From assembly GCF_008042035.1 (NCBI RefSeq), contig NZ_RDBL01000021.1:44016-108015 (forward strand): 64,000 bases of DNA, given 5' to 3'. Shown piece after piece: positions 1 through 6,988 of the stretch. Position 1 is the first letter of the stretch. Each line of letters begins with the position of its first letter. A program made the translations under genes and the position numbers. The notes below the pieces were generated by a model. That model was given only the letters and a program-made list of their open reading frames with translations, was not told the DNA's origin and did not search any database. Source of the DNA: Streptomyces sp. col6. Its GTDB lineage: Bacteria; Actinomycetota; Actinomycetes; Streptomycetales; Streptomycetaceae.

Positions 1-558
1 TCCTCCGCCACCGCCGCTTCCGCCCCCTCGGCTCGTACGTCCGCCGTTCACCGCACCGCCCGCCCCGTCGTCGTACGGACTGCCAGGGCAGCCACGTTCG
101 TGGCGAGCGCCGATGAGGCAGAGGCGCGATTCCTGGAGCTGGCCGACCTCATCGGACAGAGCTGCGAACCGGACGTCCTCGCCGCCGTCGGCCGCGTGGC
201 ACCGGCCCTCGCCCCCACTCCGGCCGACCCGGTGGCGCTGCATCCGGCGGAGGAGTGCGCCGCCCAGCGCCACCAGCTCCGGATCAGCAAGGCGTTCTCC
301 GGCACGGTGACGGCCACGTACGAGCAGATGCGGGACAGGCTGACGACCCTGCGGTACCCCCGAGCGCGGATCCACCGCATGCCGAACTTCGCGGGCAGAC
401 CCGTGTCGAGACTCGACCTGCGCGTGGGAGCCGACCATCTGGCCCTGGAGGTCACCGACATCGGCGGCGGTGTCATGGTCCGGGCGTTCGGCGCCCCGCA
501 GGGCGTGAGCGTGACCGATGTCCGTCTGAAGCCGGAGGTGGACCTGCCCACCTCCTGA
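1..558 (+). CDS. Hypothetical protein, 5' end beyond the window
   Basis: The reading frame is open to the left edge of the window and ends at a TGA at 556-558, so 185 residues are visible and the true start is probably outside. An internal GTG at 100 would give a 152-residue protein. The first 30 or so visible residues are rich in Ala, Ser, Thr and Arg, which resembles the linker or leader of an exported protein, but no complete signal peptide can be judged. No domain was recognised. The TetR gene downstream lies on the opposite strand and converges with it. Function unknown. Confidence 0.6.
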   Translation, partial: SSATAASAPSARTSAVHRTARPVVVRTARAATFVASADEAEARFLELADLIGQSCEPDVLAAVGRVAPALAPTPADPVALHPAEECAAQRHQLRISKAFSGTVTATYEQMRDRLTTLRYPRARIHRMPNFAGRPVSRLDLRVGADHLALEVTDIGGGVMVRAFGAPQGVSVTDVRLKPEVDLPTS

Positions 559-591
559 GAACGCCGGCGGCCCTGTCCGCCCTGCACCCTC

Positions 592-1170
592 TCACGCCCT
601 CTTCGCCATTCCCGCGAAGAGGGCGTCGAGCACCCGGTCGACATACGCGTGGGTGAGCGGTTCCTGTGTGATGAGCAGCTGGAAGTACAGCGGGCCGGAG
701 AGGAGCGCCATCGACAGGTCCAGGTCGAAGTCCGGTGAGAGCCGGCCCTCGGCCTGTGCCGTCCTCAGACGTGCGACGGTCTTGTCCGCCTGAGGGGTGA
801 TGAATCGTTCGTTGAGAGCGGCGGCCACGCCCGGGTCGTGCTGGGCCTCGCCGACCAGTGCCTGGAAGAGCGGCCGGAACGATGGCCCGGCCAGGAGGTC
901 GATGGCCTCGTAGATCTGCTGGCGCAGGTCTGCCACGACATCCTCCGTGTGGGGGTAGTCCAGGGTCGACTCACTGAGCGACAGCAGCGAGTCGAGCAGC
1001 AGGGTGCCTTTGGAGGGCCATCGGCGGTAGATGGTGTGCTTGCCGACGCCGGCGCGGGCGGCGATCGCTTCGATGCTGAGTTTCGCGTAGCCGAGCTCCT
1101 GCCCCAGTTCCAGAGTGGTTTCCATGATGGCTCTGGTCAGAGCGGGGCCATTGCGTCGGGCGGCAGTCAT
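592..1170 (-). CDS. TetR/AcrR family transcriptional regulator
   Basis: This 192-residue protein has the standard TetR layout. The N-terminal three-helix DNA-binding domain covers about residues 12-60, with the recognition-helix motif GVGKHTIYRRWPSK, and a helical ligand-binding domain follows. GGGAG four bases before the ATG supports the start. It is divergent from a Vat-like acetyltransferase. Two perfect palindromes sharing the core GGCACGTGCC lie in the 240-base gap, one of them next to a TAGCAT -10-like hexamer facing this gene. Autorepression and control of the acetyltransferase/VOC pair are inferred. The ligand is unknown. Confidence 0.9.
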   Translation of the reverse strand: MTAARRNGPALTRAIMETTLELGQELGYAKLSIEAIAARAGVGKHTIYRRWPSKGTLLLDSLLSLSESTLDYPHTEDVVADLRQQIYEAIDLLAGPSFRPLFQALVGEAQHDPGVAAALNERFITPQADKTVARLRTAQAEGRLSPDFDLDLSMALLSGPLYFQLLITQEPLTHAYVDRVLDALFAGMAKRA

Positions 1171-1187
1171 GCTCCCATGCTAGCGGC

Positions 1188-1201
1188 ACGGCACGTGCCG
1201 T
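1188..1201. promoter_or_regulatory. Palindromic operator, tetR-proximal copy
   Basis: A perfect 14-bp palindrome, ACGGCACGTGCCGT, lies 18 bases upstream of the tetR start. It is adjacent to a TAGCAT -10-like hexamer (1176-1181, read on the minus strand). Its core is repeated at 1242-1263 with centres 58 bp apart. Position and symmetry fit a TetR dimer site that would block transcription of tetR itself. Confidence 0.7.
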
Positions 1202-1241
1202 TCTTGACAAGTACTCCATGATCCAGGCACGCTTCAGCGAA

Positions 1242-1263
1242 CGACACGGCACGTGCCGTGTCG
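1242..1263. promoter_or_regulatory. Palindromic operator, acetyltransferase-proximal copy
   Basis: A perfect 22-bp palindrome whose central 16 bases read CACGGCACGTGCCGTG, with CGA at the left end mirrored by TCG at the right end. It shares its core with 1188-1201 and lies about 150 bases upstream of the acetyltransferase start. It is inferred to be the second site of the divergent TetR regulator. Confidence 0.7.
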
Positions 1264-1410
1264 CCTGCGGGGGGATGAGCGCGTGGACGCGGAGGTGATC
1301 ACCGTGGGCGCGGGCACGTGCTGCGTAGACCCGTGGTCCCACGCCCTGCCGGACCAACGGCCGGTCACCGGCCACGTATCAGCCACTCGCACACGATGAG
1401 GACGCCCGCC

Positions 1411-2061
1411 ATGCCCGTACCCGCCGACCCCACCGTGCTCCACCCGATGCCCGGCCAGCCGAGGGTGGTGCAGCTCAAGCCGCTGGTGACCTCGCCGCTG
1501 ATCGAGGTGGGGGAGTACTCGTACTACGACGACCCGGACGACGCCACCGCGTTCGAGACCCGCAACGTCCTCTACCACTACGGCCCGGAGAAGCTGGTCA
1601 TCGGCAGGTTCTGCGCGCTCGGAACGGGTGTGCGCTTCCTGATGAACGGTGCCAACCACCGTATGGACGGCCCCTCCACCTTCCCGTTCCCGACCCTGGG
1701 CGGCTCCTGGGCCGACCACTTCGACCTGCTCGCCGGGCTGCCGAACCGCGGCGACACCGTCGTCGGCAACGACGTCTGGTTCGGACACGGGGCGACGGTG
1801 CTGCCCGGTGTGCGGATCGGGCACGGCGCGATCATCGGCAGCGGCTCCGTGGTCACCAAGGACGTGCCGGACTACGGGATCGTCGGCGGCAACCCGGCCC
1901 GGCTGCTGCGTACCCGCTACGCGGACGAGGACATCGCGCGCCTCCTCGCTCTGGCCTGGTGGGACTGGCCCGCCGAGCACATCACCGGGCACATCCGGAC
2001 CCTCATGTCCGGGACGGTCGACGACCTCGAAGCCGCCGCCCCGACCCTGCCGCGCGCCTGA
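1411..2061 (+). CDS. Vat/CatB-like xenobiotic O-acetyltransferase
   Basis: This 216-residue protein belongs to the left-handed beta-helix (hexapeptide repeat) acetyltransferases that use acetyl-CoA to acetylate streptogramin A or chloramphenicol-type hydroxyls. Family signs are the N-terminal EVGEYSYYDD segment, the conserved NGANHRMDG segment with the likely catalytic His, hexapeptide turns around GNDVWFGHGATVLPGVRIG, and the C-terminal PARLLRTRY and WWDWP motifs. Of two nearby ATGs, the one at 1411 has GAGG nine bases upstream, so it was chosen over 1396. It faces a TetR gene across two palindromes, so inducible drug modification is plausible. The substrate is not determinable; several family members are uncharacterised. 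Confidence 0.88.
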   Translation: MPVPADPTVLHPMPGQPRVVQLKPLVTSPLIEVGEYSYYDDPDDATAFETRNVLYHYGPEKLVIGRFCALGTGVRFLMNGANHRMDGPSTFPFPTLGGSWADHFDLLAGLPNRGDTVVGNDVWFGHGATVLPGVRIGHGAIIGSGSVVTKDVPDYGIVGGNPARLLRTRYADEDIARLLALAWWDWPAEHITGHIRTLMSGTVDDLEAAAPTLPRA

Positions 2062-2092
2062 ACGCCGCGGTCACCACCCACCTGGAGAAACC

Positions 2093-2482
2093 ATGACCAG
2101 CAGGTTCACCGAACTCGTCATCGACTGTCTCGACCCGCAGCGCCTCGCGGATTTCTGGTGCGAAGTACTGGACTTCACCGTGCTCGACCGAAGCGAGGAC
2201 TCGGTCGAGATCGGCTCGTGGGAGCCGACCGCCGAGGCCGTGCGGGCCGGGCAGATGCCGCCGACCATGTTCTTCGTCCGGGTGCCCGAGGCGAAGACCG
2301 GCAAGAACCGGCTCCATCTCGACGTGAGCCCTGTCGACGCCCGTACCGCCGACGAGGTCACCAGGCTGCTGAAGCTCGGCGCCACCCGGATGGATGTGGG
2401 CCAGGGGCCCGATCGGAGCTGGGTGGTCATGGCCGACCCCGAGGGCAACGAGTTCGATGTCGTACGCAGCCTCGCGCCCTAG
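2093..2482 (+). CDS. VOC (glyoxalase/bleomycin-resistance fold) family protein
   Basis: At 129 residues this is the usual size for a single two-module VOC protein. It starts with MTSRFTELVIDCLDPQRLADFW and ends with the typical MADPEGNEFDVV segment, whose Glu is the usual metal-ligand position. The ATG at 2093 has GGAG eight bases upstream and lies 31 bases after the acetyltransferase stop, so the two are probably cotranscribed. Members bind metal and act as dioxygenases, isomerases or drug-binding resistance proteins; the sequence alone does not say which. Confidence 0.85.
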   Translation: MTSRFTELVIDCLDPQRLADFWCEVLDFTVLDRSEDSVEIGSWEPTAEAVRAGQMPPTMFFVRVPEAKTGKNRLHLDVSPVDARTADEVTRLLKLGATRMDVGQGPDRSWVVMADPEGNEFDVVRSLAP

Positions 2483-2523
2483 CCTGTCTTCGATATCCCC
2501 CCGTCGCCCGGAGGACGGCCGGC

Positions 2524-3255
2524 TCAGGAAGCCGCTGAAGCGATCACCTTCGCGAGATCCGCGGGCCGGCTCCACATGGGCCAGTGCCCGGTGGGCAGGT
2601 CGATGACCTCAAGGTGCTCCAGGTTGGCCACCTCGGCGAACATGGGATGCCCGGCGCGGGCCAGCTCCATCAGCTGCGCGCTCGGGATCGAGCAGCACAC
2701 CAGCGTGGTCGGGACGCCGAGGCGGGCGGGATTCGTGAGCTCCACGGACGCGCGCAGCACGGGGCCGGGTTCGGGGACGGCCCTGGCCCGGAAGCGCTCC
2801 AGTACCTCGGGGCTCAGACCGTCGAGACCGGCCTGCTCCCCGAGGACCTCGAAGGGCGGCAGCGGCAGCTCTTCCAACTCCTGCGGCACGTCCGGAGCGA
2901 AGACACTTCCCGGCGCCACCGGTCCGGAGTCGACCCACACCACCCGCTGGACCAATTCCGGATGCCGGTCCAGAACGAGGCCGACCGGTGCGTTGGCCCC
3001 GCTGTGAGCGACGAGAACAGCCGGCTGGTCCTCGCTGACCCCGGCCTCGGCCATGACCTGTCCGACGGCCGCCGCTTGATCGTCGAGGGTCCTCGACGAA
3101 CGGTCGGGATCGTGCGGGTCCAGACCCGGGAGGGTCATCGCGACAGCACGCGCGTCGTCGGCTGTCAGGTGTTCGAGTACCTCGTCCCAGGCCCAGGCCC
3201 CCAGCCAGTGGCCGGCGATCAGGATGATGGTCGGGCTGTTCGTGGTCGTCGTCAT
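2524..3255 (-). CDS. Alpha/beta-fold hydrolase
   Basis: This 243-residue single-domain protein starts with the oxyanion-loop strand ILIAGHWLGAWAW. It carries the nucleophile elbow VAHSGA with Ser85, and has a C-terminal GHWPMW whose His would complete the triad. There is no signal peptide, so it is cytoplasmic. It is the size of esterases of the AB-hydrolase_6 group. It is divergent from a WYL-domain regulator with 73 bases between the starts and is likely its target. The substrate is unknown. Confidence 0.85.
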   Translation of the reverse strand: MTTTTNSPTIILIAGHWLGAWAWDEVLEHLTADDARAVAMTLPGLDPHDPDRSSRTLDDQAAAVGQVMAEAGVSEDQPAVLVAHSGANAPVGLVLDRHPELVQRVVWVDSGPVAPGSVFAPDVPQELEELPLPPFEVLGEQAGLDGLSPEVLERFRARAVPEPGPVLRASVELTNPARLGVPTTLVCCSIPSAQLMELARAGHPMFAEVANLEHLEVIDLPTGHWPMWSRPADLAKVIASAAS

Positions 3256-3328
3256 GCCCTGATGCTCGCAGTTCGTGCGGACAGGTGTGTGTCACCATTT
3301 CCGTCATGAATTTCTCGGGGTGGGGACA

Positions 3329-4027
3329 GTGAAGCGGGCGGAACGGCTCCATGCCCTGTCGGAGACGCTGCGCCGCAGTGGCGCGCGAGGACGCACCGCC
3401 GGGCAACTGGCCGCCGAGTTCGGCGTGTCCACGCGCACCGTGAAGAGAGACCTCGCGGCGCTGGAGAACAGCGGCGCACCCATCTGGTCCCGCCCCGGCC
3501 CCGGTGGTGGCTACGGAATGGCCACGGGCGCGTCCCTGCCGCCGGTCAGCCTGACTCCGGCCCAGGCGGTGGCCCTTCTGGCCGCAGTCTCCGCAGCGGC
3601 CGATGCCCCGTACGCCGATCTGGCCTCGGCCGGGGTGCGGAAGATCGTGGACGTCCTCGACCCCAGGACCCGAGCGAAGGCCGAGGAACTGGCGCGCCGC
3701 GTCTGGGTCGACGCGCCCCCGCTGAGGTCGCGCGCCAACAAGTCGGCGCTGGAGGAGGCGATGGCCGAGCAGAGGGTGCTCCGGATCCGCTACACATCGG
3801 GCGACGCCATCACGACCGGCCGCGATGTCGAACCCGTGATGTTCGCCTTCAGGAACAGCCAGTGGTACCTGGTCGGCTGGTGCCGGTTGCGCAACGCCAT
3901 GCGCTGGTTCATGGTGTCCCGCATCGAGCAGGCCGCCGTGACCCGGATCGCCTGCGACGGCCACACCCTTGACGAGGTCGGGGTCCCCCCGCCGAACGCC
4001 CGGCCGGCGTTCGGTGACGGAGGCTGA
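3329..4027 (+). CDS. WYL-domain transcriptional regulator (YafY type)
   Basis: A 232-residue DeoR-like winged helix occupies about residues 1-60 (EFGVSTRTVKRDLAALE recognition segment, then the GGGYGM wing). A WYL domain covers about 130-205 and includes QWYLVGWCRLRNAMRWFMVSRIEQ. The GTG at 3329 follows a GGGGTGGGGA ribosome-binding stretch and gives an N-terminus (VKRAERLHALSETLRR) typical of the family, so it was preferred to an upstream in-frame start at 3275. The divergent hydrolase is the probable target; a short dyad GGTG-N5-CACC at 3284-3296 lies between them. WYL domains sense small ligands or nucleic acids; the ligand is unknown here. Confidence 0.88.
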   Translation: MKRAERLHALSETLRRSGARGRTAGQLAAEFGVSTRTVKRDLAALENSGAPIWSRPGPGGGYGMATGASLPPVSLTPAQAVALLAAVSAAADAPYADLASAGVRKIVDVLDPRTRAKAEELARRVWVDAPPLRSRANKSALEEAMAEQRVLRIRYTSGDAITTGRDVEPVMFAFRNSQWYLVGWCRLRNAMRWFMVSRIEQAAVTRIACDGHTLDEVGVPPPNARPAFGDGG

Positions 4028-4251
4028 TCCACCCGGTCAACGTCCGAGGCGGGCCCGGCGGGTGGCGACGACGGGCCCGGCCGGGTTCTCGGCGCGACTG
4101 TGCGGGGCTGCCGGGACCTCCGGGAATCCGCATCGAACCTTCCTGGAGCACCGGACGCGTCGGCTCACCAGGTTCCCCGGCATTCTCCACGCGGCGTGGC
4201 CGGGCTGCGGTGGCCGGCCGTCTGGACGCCCCGCCGATCGACACCCCGGGC

Positions 4252-4791
4252 TCAGCCCAGTGCCTCAGCCAGAGCTTTCCTGAACTCCAGGTGGGCCTGC
4301 GCGTCGAAGAGGACGAACCGTACTTCCTCGACCGGCGGTGTGGCCTCCGCCAGGATCGTACGCACGGCGATGCGGGCCCCGTCGTCCATCGGCCAGCCGT
4401 AGATTCCTGTGGAGACCGCGGGGAAGGCGACGGTTCGCGCCCCCAGTTCCGCCGCCACACGCAGGGCTTCGCGGTAGCAGGACTCCAGCAGGGCCGTACG
4501 GTCCTCGGTACCGCTCCACACCGGGCCGACCGTGTGTACGACCCAGCGGGCGTCGAGCCTGCCGGCCGTGGTGGCGACGGCCTGGCCCGTACGCAGTCCC
4601 TTGCCGTAGCGCGAGGCGCGCAACTCGCGGCAGGCGGCCAGGATTTCGGGGCCGCCGCGCCGGTGGATCGCGCCGTCCACCCCGCCACCCCCGAGCAGGG
4701 AGGAGTTGGCGGCATTGACGATGGCGTCGACGGACTGCTGCGTAATGTCCCCCTGCACAAGGGTGACCGGGACCGCGGAAGGTGTGCTCAT
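4252..4791 (-). CDS. Macro domain ADP-ribose-binding hydrolase
   Basis: A single 179-residue macro domain of the MacroD/YmdB type. It begins with VTLVQGDITQQSVDAIVNAANSS and has the glycine-rich catalytic loop LLGGGGVDGAIHRRGGPE, then GQAVATTAG and the phosphate-binding VSTGIYGWP. Such enzymes remove ADP-ribose from acidic side chains or deacetylate O-acetyl-ADP-ribose. The ATG at 4791 gives the conserved start; a longer in-frame extension upstream is low-complexity and unlike the family. It stands alone, with no ADP-ribosyltransferase or sirtuin gene beside it. It acts in the cytoplasm. Confidence 0.92.
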   Translation of the reverse strand: MSTPSAVPVTLVQGDITQQSVDAIVNAANSSLLGGGGVDGAIHRRGGPEILAACRELRASRYGKGLRTGQAVATTAGRLDARWVVHTVGPVWSGTEDRTALLESCYREALRVAAELGARTVAFPAVSTGIYGWPMDDGARIAVRTILAEATPPVEEVRFVLFDAQAHLEFRKALAEALG

Positions 4792-5174
4792 GCGGCCATC
4801 ATGCCGTCGTTCGTCGCTCCGTATGAGCGCCTGTGCGCGCTGAGTTGCACCGGAAGGCGGTGGGGGACCGCAGCGCGAAGTCAGGCCGGTGAGGTGCCGC
4901 GCGCCGGAGCGAGACCCCCGCGTGCCGCTGCCCGAACCCGGTGAAGAACGGCCGTATCTCGTCCCTGGACGCAGATTCCCGGCCGTTGCGGTCAGCCTGC
5001 GCCGACGAGCGGGTTCCTGCAGGAGCGGCTGCCGGGGGCCGTCGAACGTCGAGGTGCGGAACACGCGGTTCGTGGCCTGGAGTGCGGCGCTGTGAGCGAT
5101 AACACCGGGCATGGTGCGCCGACTTGTCGCCGTGCGGGGCGCAGGGCAACCCGGAAGGAACTGGGTCGTAAGGC

Positions 5175-5203
5175 TTGACTGGGTCACGTCAAGTCTCCAT
5201 AGT
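5175..5203 (+). promoter_or_regulatory. Putative sigma-70-like promoter for the GH54 gene
   Basis: TTGACT at 5175-5180 and CATAGT at 5198-5203 are separated by 17 bases. The -35 overlaps a small inverted repeat, CTTGAC-N8-GTCAAG (5174-5193). The LacI-type operator lies about 65 bases downstream of the -10, within the inferred leader. This is pattern-based only. Confidence 0.45.
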
Positions 5204-5267
5204 GATGCCCGGCCGCACAAGCAGGCCGCACATCCCGCCCATGTCTCCAGGTCGGCTCGCGGTCGCA

Positions 5268-5285
5268 ATTGTTAGCGCTAACAAT
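5268..5285. promoter_or_regulatory. Perfect LacI-family operator
   Basis: ATTGTTAGCGCTAACAAT is an 18-bp perfect palindrome with the central CG step and the TGTTAGCGCTAACA core common to LacI/GalR-family operators of sugar-utilisation genes in streptomycetes. It lies 44 bases upstream of the GH54 start. No lacI-type gene is present in the window, so the cognate repressor must be encoded elsewhere. Confidence 0.85.
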
Positions 5286-5328
5286 CGGCGGCGTGCCGGA
5301 ATGGCCCGCACCAGCAAGGAGCCCACCC

Positions 5329-6882
5329 TTGACCGTTCAGACCTGGCTGCGCCACGCACGGCGCAGCCTTCTCGCCACCGGCACCACCGCCGTGCTGACT
5401 GTCGCCCTCCTGGTCGGCACCGAAGCGTCCTCGCAGGCCGCCACGCAGGGGCCCTGTGATCTCTACGCCTCCGGCGGCACGCCCTGTGTGGCCGCCCACT
5501 CGACCACCCGCGCCCTCTACGGTGCGTACAACGGCGCGCTCTACCAGGTCCGGCGGGCGTCCGACAACGCCACCAAGGACATCGGGCTGCTGAGCGCCGG
5601 CGGCTATGCCGATGCCGGCGCCCAGGATGCCTTCTGCGCCGGAACCACCTGCGTGATCACCGTCATCCACGACCAGTCCGGACGGGGCAACAGCCTCACC
5701 CAGGCGCCCGGGGGCGGCGCCGCCCCCGGCCCCGACAACCTCGCCCCCGCCACTGCCGCCCCGGTCACCGTGGCAGGCCACCGGGCCTATGGCGTATACG
5801 TCGCCGCCGGCACCGGCTACCGCAACAACAAGACCAACGGTGTGGCCACCGGCGACCAGCCGGAGGGGATGTACGCCGTCCTCGACGGGACGCACTTCGG
5901 CGGAGGGTGCTGTTTCGACTACGGCAACGCCGAGACGAACAATCTCGACACCGGCAACGGCCACATGGAGGCCATCTACTTCGGCGACAGCACGATCTGG
6001 GGGAAGGGCACCGGCAGCGGTCCCTGGGTGATGGCCGACCTGGAGAACGGCCTCTTCTCGGGTCCCAACGCCGGTTACAACGCCAATGATCCCAGCGTCA
6101 GCCACCGCTTCCTGACCGCGATCGTCAAGGGTGCCCCGAACCTGTGGGCCATCAAAGCCGGCAACGCCCAGTCCGGCGGCCTGTCCACGTACTACAGCGG
6201 AGCCCGGCCCAACGTCCAGGGATACAACCCCATGCACAAGGAGGGCGCGATCATCCTCGGCATCGGCGGCGACAACAGCAAGTCCTCCAGCGGCACCTTC
6301 TACGAGGGGGTCATGACCTCCGGCTACCCGACGGACGCCACGGAGAACGCGGTCCAGGCCAACATCACCGCCGCCGACTACCAGGCGCCCGCACTCACGG
6401 CCGGCGCCCTCACCCCGGGCGCGCGGGTCTCCCTGAAGGCCACCACCACCTGCTGCAACGCCGACTACCTGCGCCACCAGGCCGACGGCACCGTGGCCAT
6501 CTCGCCGATCACGGCCGCGAGTTCCGGCGGTGACAAGAACGACGCGACCTGGATCGTCCGCGCCGGGCTGGCCAACTCCGCCTGCCTGTCCTTCGAATCC
6601 GCCGGCGCCCCCGGACAGTATCTGCGCCACGCCGGATTCCAGCTCCGCACCGCGGCCTCGGACGCCACCGCCCTGTTCAACCGCGACGCCACCTTCTGCC
6701 TCCAGGCAGGCCACAGCGGGCAGGGCTACTCCTTCCAGTCGGCCAACTATCCCAACCGCTTCATACGCCACTACTCCTACACCGGGTACCTCGCGGGGGA
6801 CGGGGTCGGCGGCAACACCTGGGACAGCGACGCCCTGTGGAGCGAGGACACCTCCTGGCTGACCGCCCAGCCCTGGTCCTGA
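5329..6882 (+). CDS. Secreted GH54 alpha-L-arabinofuranosidase with CBM42
   Basis: This 517-residue enzyme releases terminal alpha-L-arabinofuranosyl groups from arabinan or arabinoxylan. The TTG start at 5329 is set by AAGGAG seven bases upstream and opens a Sec signal peptide (about residues 1-36, ending SSQAATQ). The GH54 catalytic domain begins GPCDLYASGGTPC. MADLENG and GIGGDNS place Glu239 and Asp315 76 residues apart, the same spacing as the nucleophile Glu221 and acid/base Asp297 of the Aspergillus kawachii enzyme. A CBM42 beta-trefoil follows from about residue 370, with repeated YLRHAGF / FIRHYSY motifs. It is a lone gene behind a LacI-type operator and is followed by a terminator. 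Confidence 0.93.
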   Translation: MTVQTWLRHARRSLLATGTTAVLTVALLVGTEASSQAATQGPCDLYASGGTPCVAAHSTTRALYGAYNGALYQVRRASDNATKDIGLLSAGGYADAGAQDAFCAGTTCVITVIHDQSGRGNSLTQAPGGGAAPGPDNLAPATAAPVTVAGHRAYGVYVAAGTGYRNNKTNGVATGDQPEGMYAVLDGTHFGGGCCFDYGNAETNNLDTGNGHMEAIYFGDSTIWGKGTGSGPWVMADLENGLFSGPNAGYNANDPSVSHRFLTAIVKGAPNLWAIKAGNAQSGGLSTYYSGARPNVQGYNPMHKEGAIILGIGGDNSKSSSGTFYEGVMTSGYPTDATENAVQANITAADYQAPALTAGALTPGARVSLKATTTCCNADYLRHQADGTVAISPITAASSGGDKNDATWIVRAGLANSACLSFESAGAPGQYLRHAGFQLRTAASDATALFNRDATFCLQAGHSGQGYSFQSANYPNRFIRHYSYTGYLAGDGVGGNTWDSDALWSEDTSWLTAQPWS

Positions 6883-6889
6883 CCGCTCA

Positions 6890-6926
6890 CCGGTGGCACA
6901 CCGCGCGCAGGCGGGTGTGCCACCGG
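6890..6926 (+). terminator. Stem-loop terminator after the GH54 gene
   Basis: A perfect 13-bp inverted repeat, CCGGTGGCACACC (6890-6902) with its complement at 6914-6926 and an 11-base loop, begins eight bases after the GH54 stop. There is no U-tract, as is usual in this GC-rich background. It also faces the end of the convergent kinase gene. Confidence 0.7.
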
Positions 6927-6988
6927 CGACGAGGAGCCGCACGCCGCCGGGGCGCCGGCTCCGCCCTGGACCGTTCGCCCACCGGGGT

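Larger units (their letters stand above)
4792..5328. other. Intergenic region with the GH54 promoter and operator
   Basis: This 537-base stretch lies between the macro-domain gene and the GH54 gene. No convincing coding frame was found. Only its right end holds recognisable signals: a TTGACT...CATAGT promoter-like pair at 5175-5203, a LacI-type palindrome at 5268-5285 and an AAGGAG ribosome-binding site at 5316-5321. Confidence 0.6.

Noticed and set aside
48..644. Minus-strand frame at the left edge
   Set aside because: Arg/Ser/Thr-rich antisense frame against a plus-strand frame with better codon bias.
1318..1410. N-terminal extension of the acetyltransferase
   Set aside because: The extension is Arg/Pro-rich and unlike the family. 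GAGG places the start at 1411.
4889..5095. Short frame between macro-domain and GH54 genes
   Set aside because: No start signal and low-complexity Arg/Pro product. Treated as non-coding intergenic DNA.
5278..6942. 554-codon frame opposite the GH54 gene
   Set aside because: Gly/Val-rich shadow of a clearly identified enzyme.
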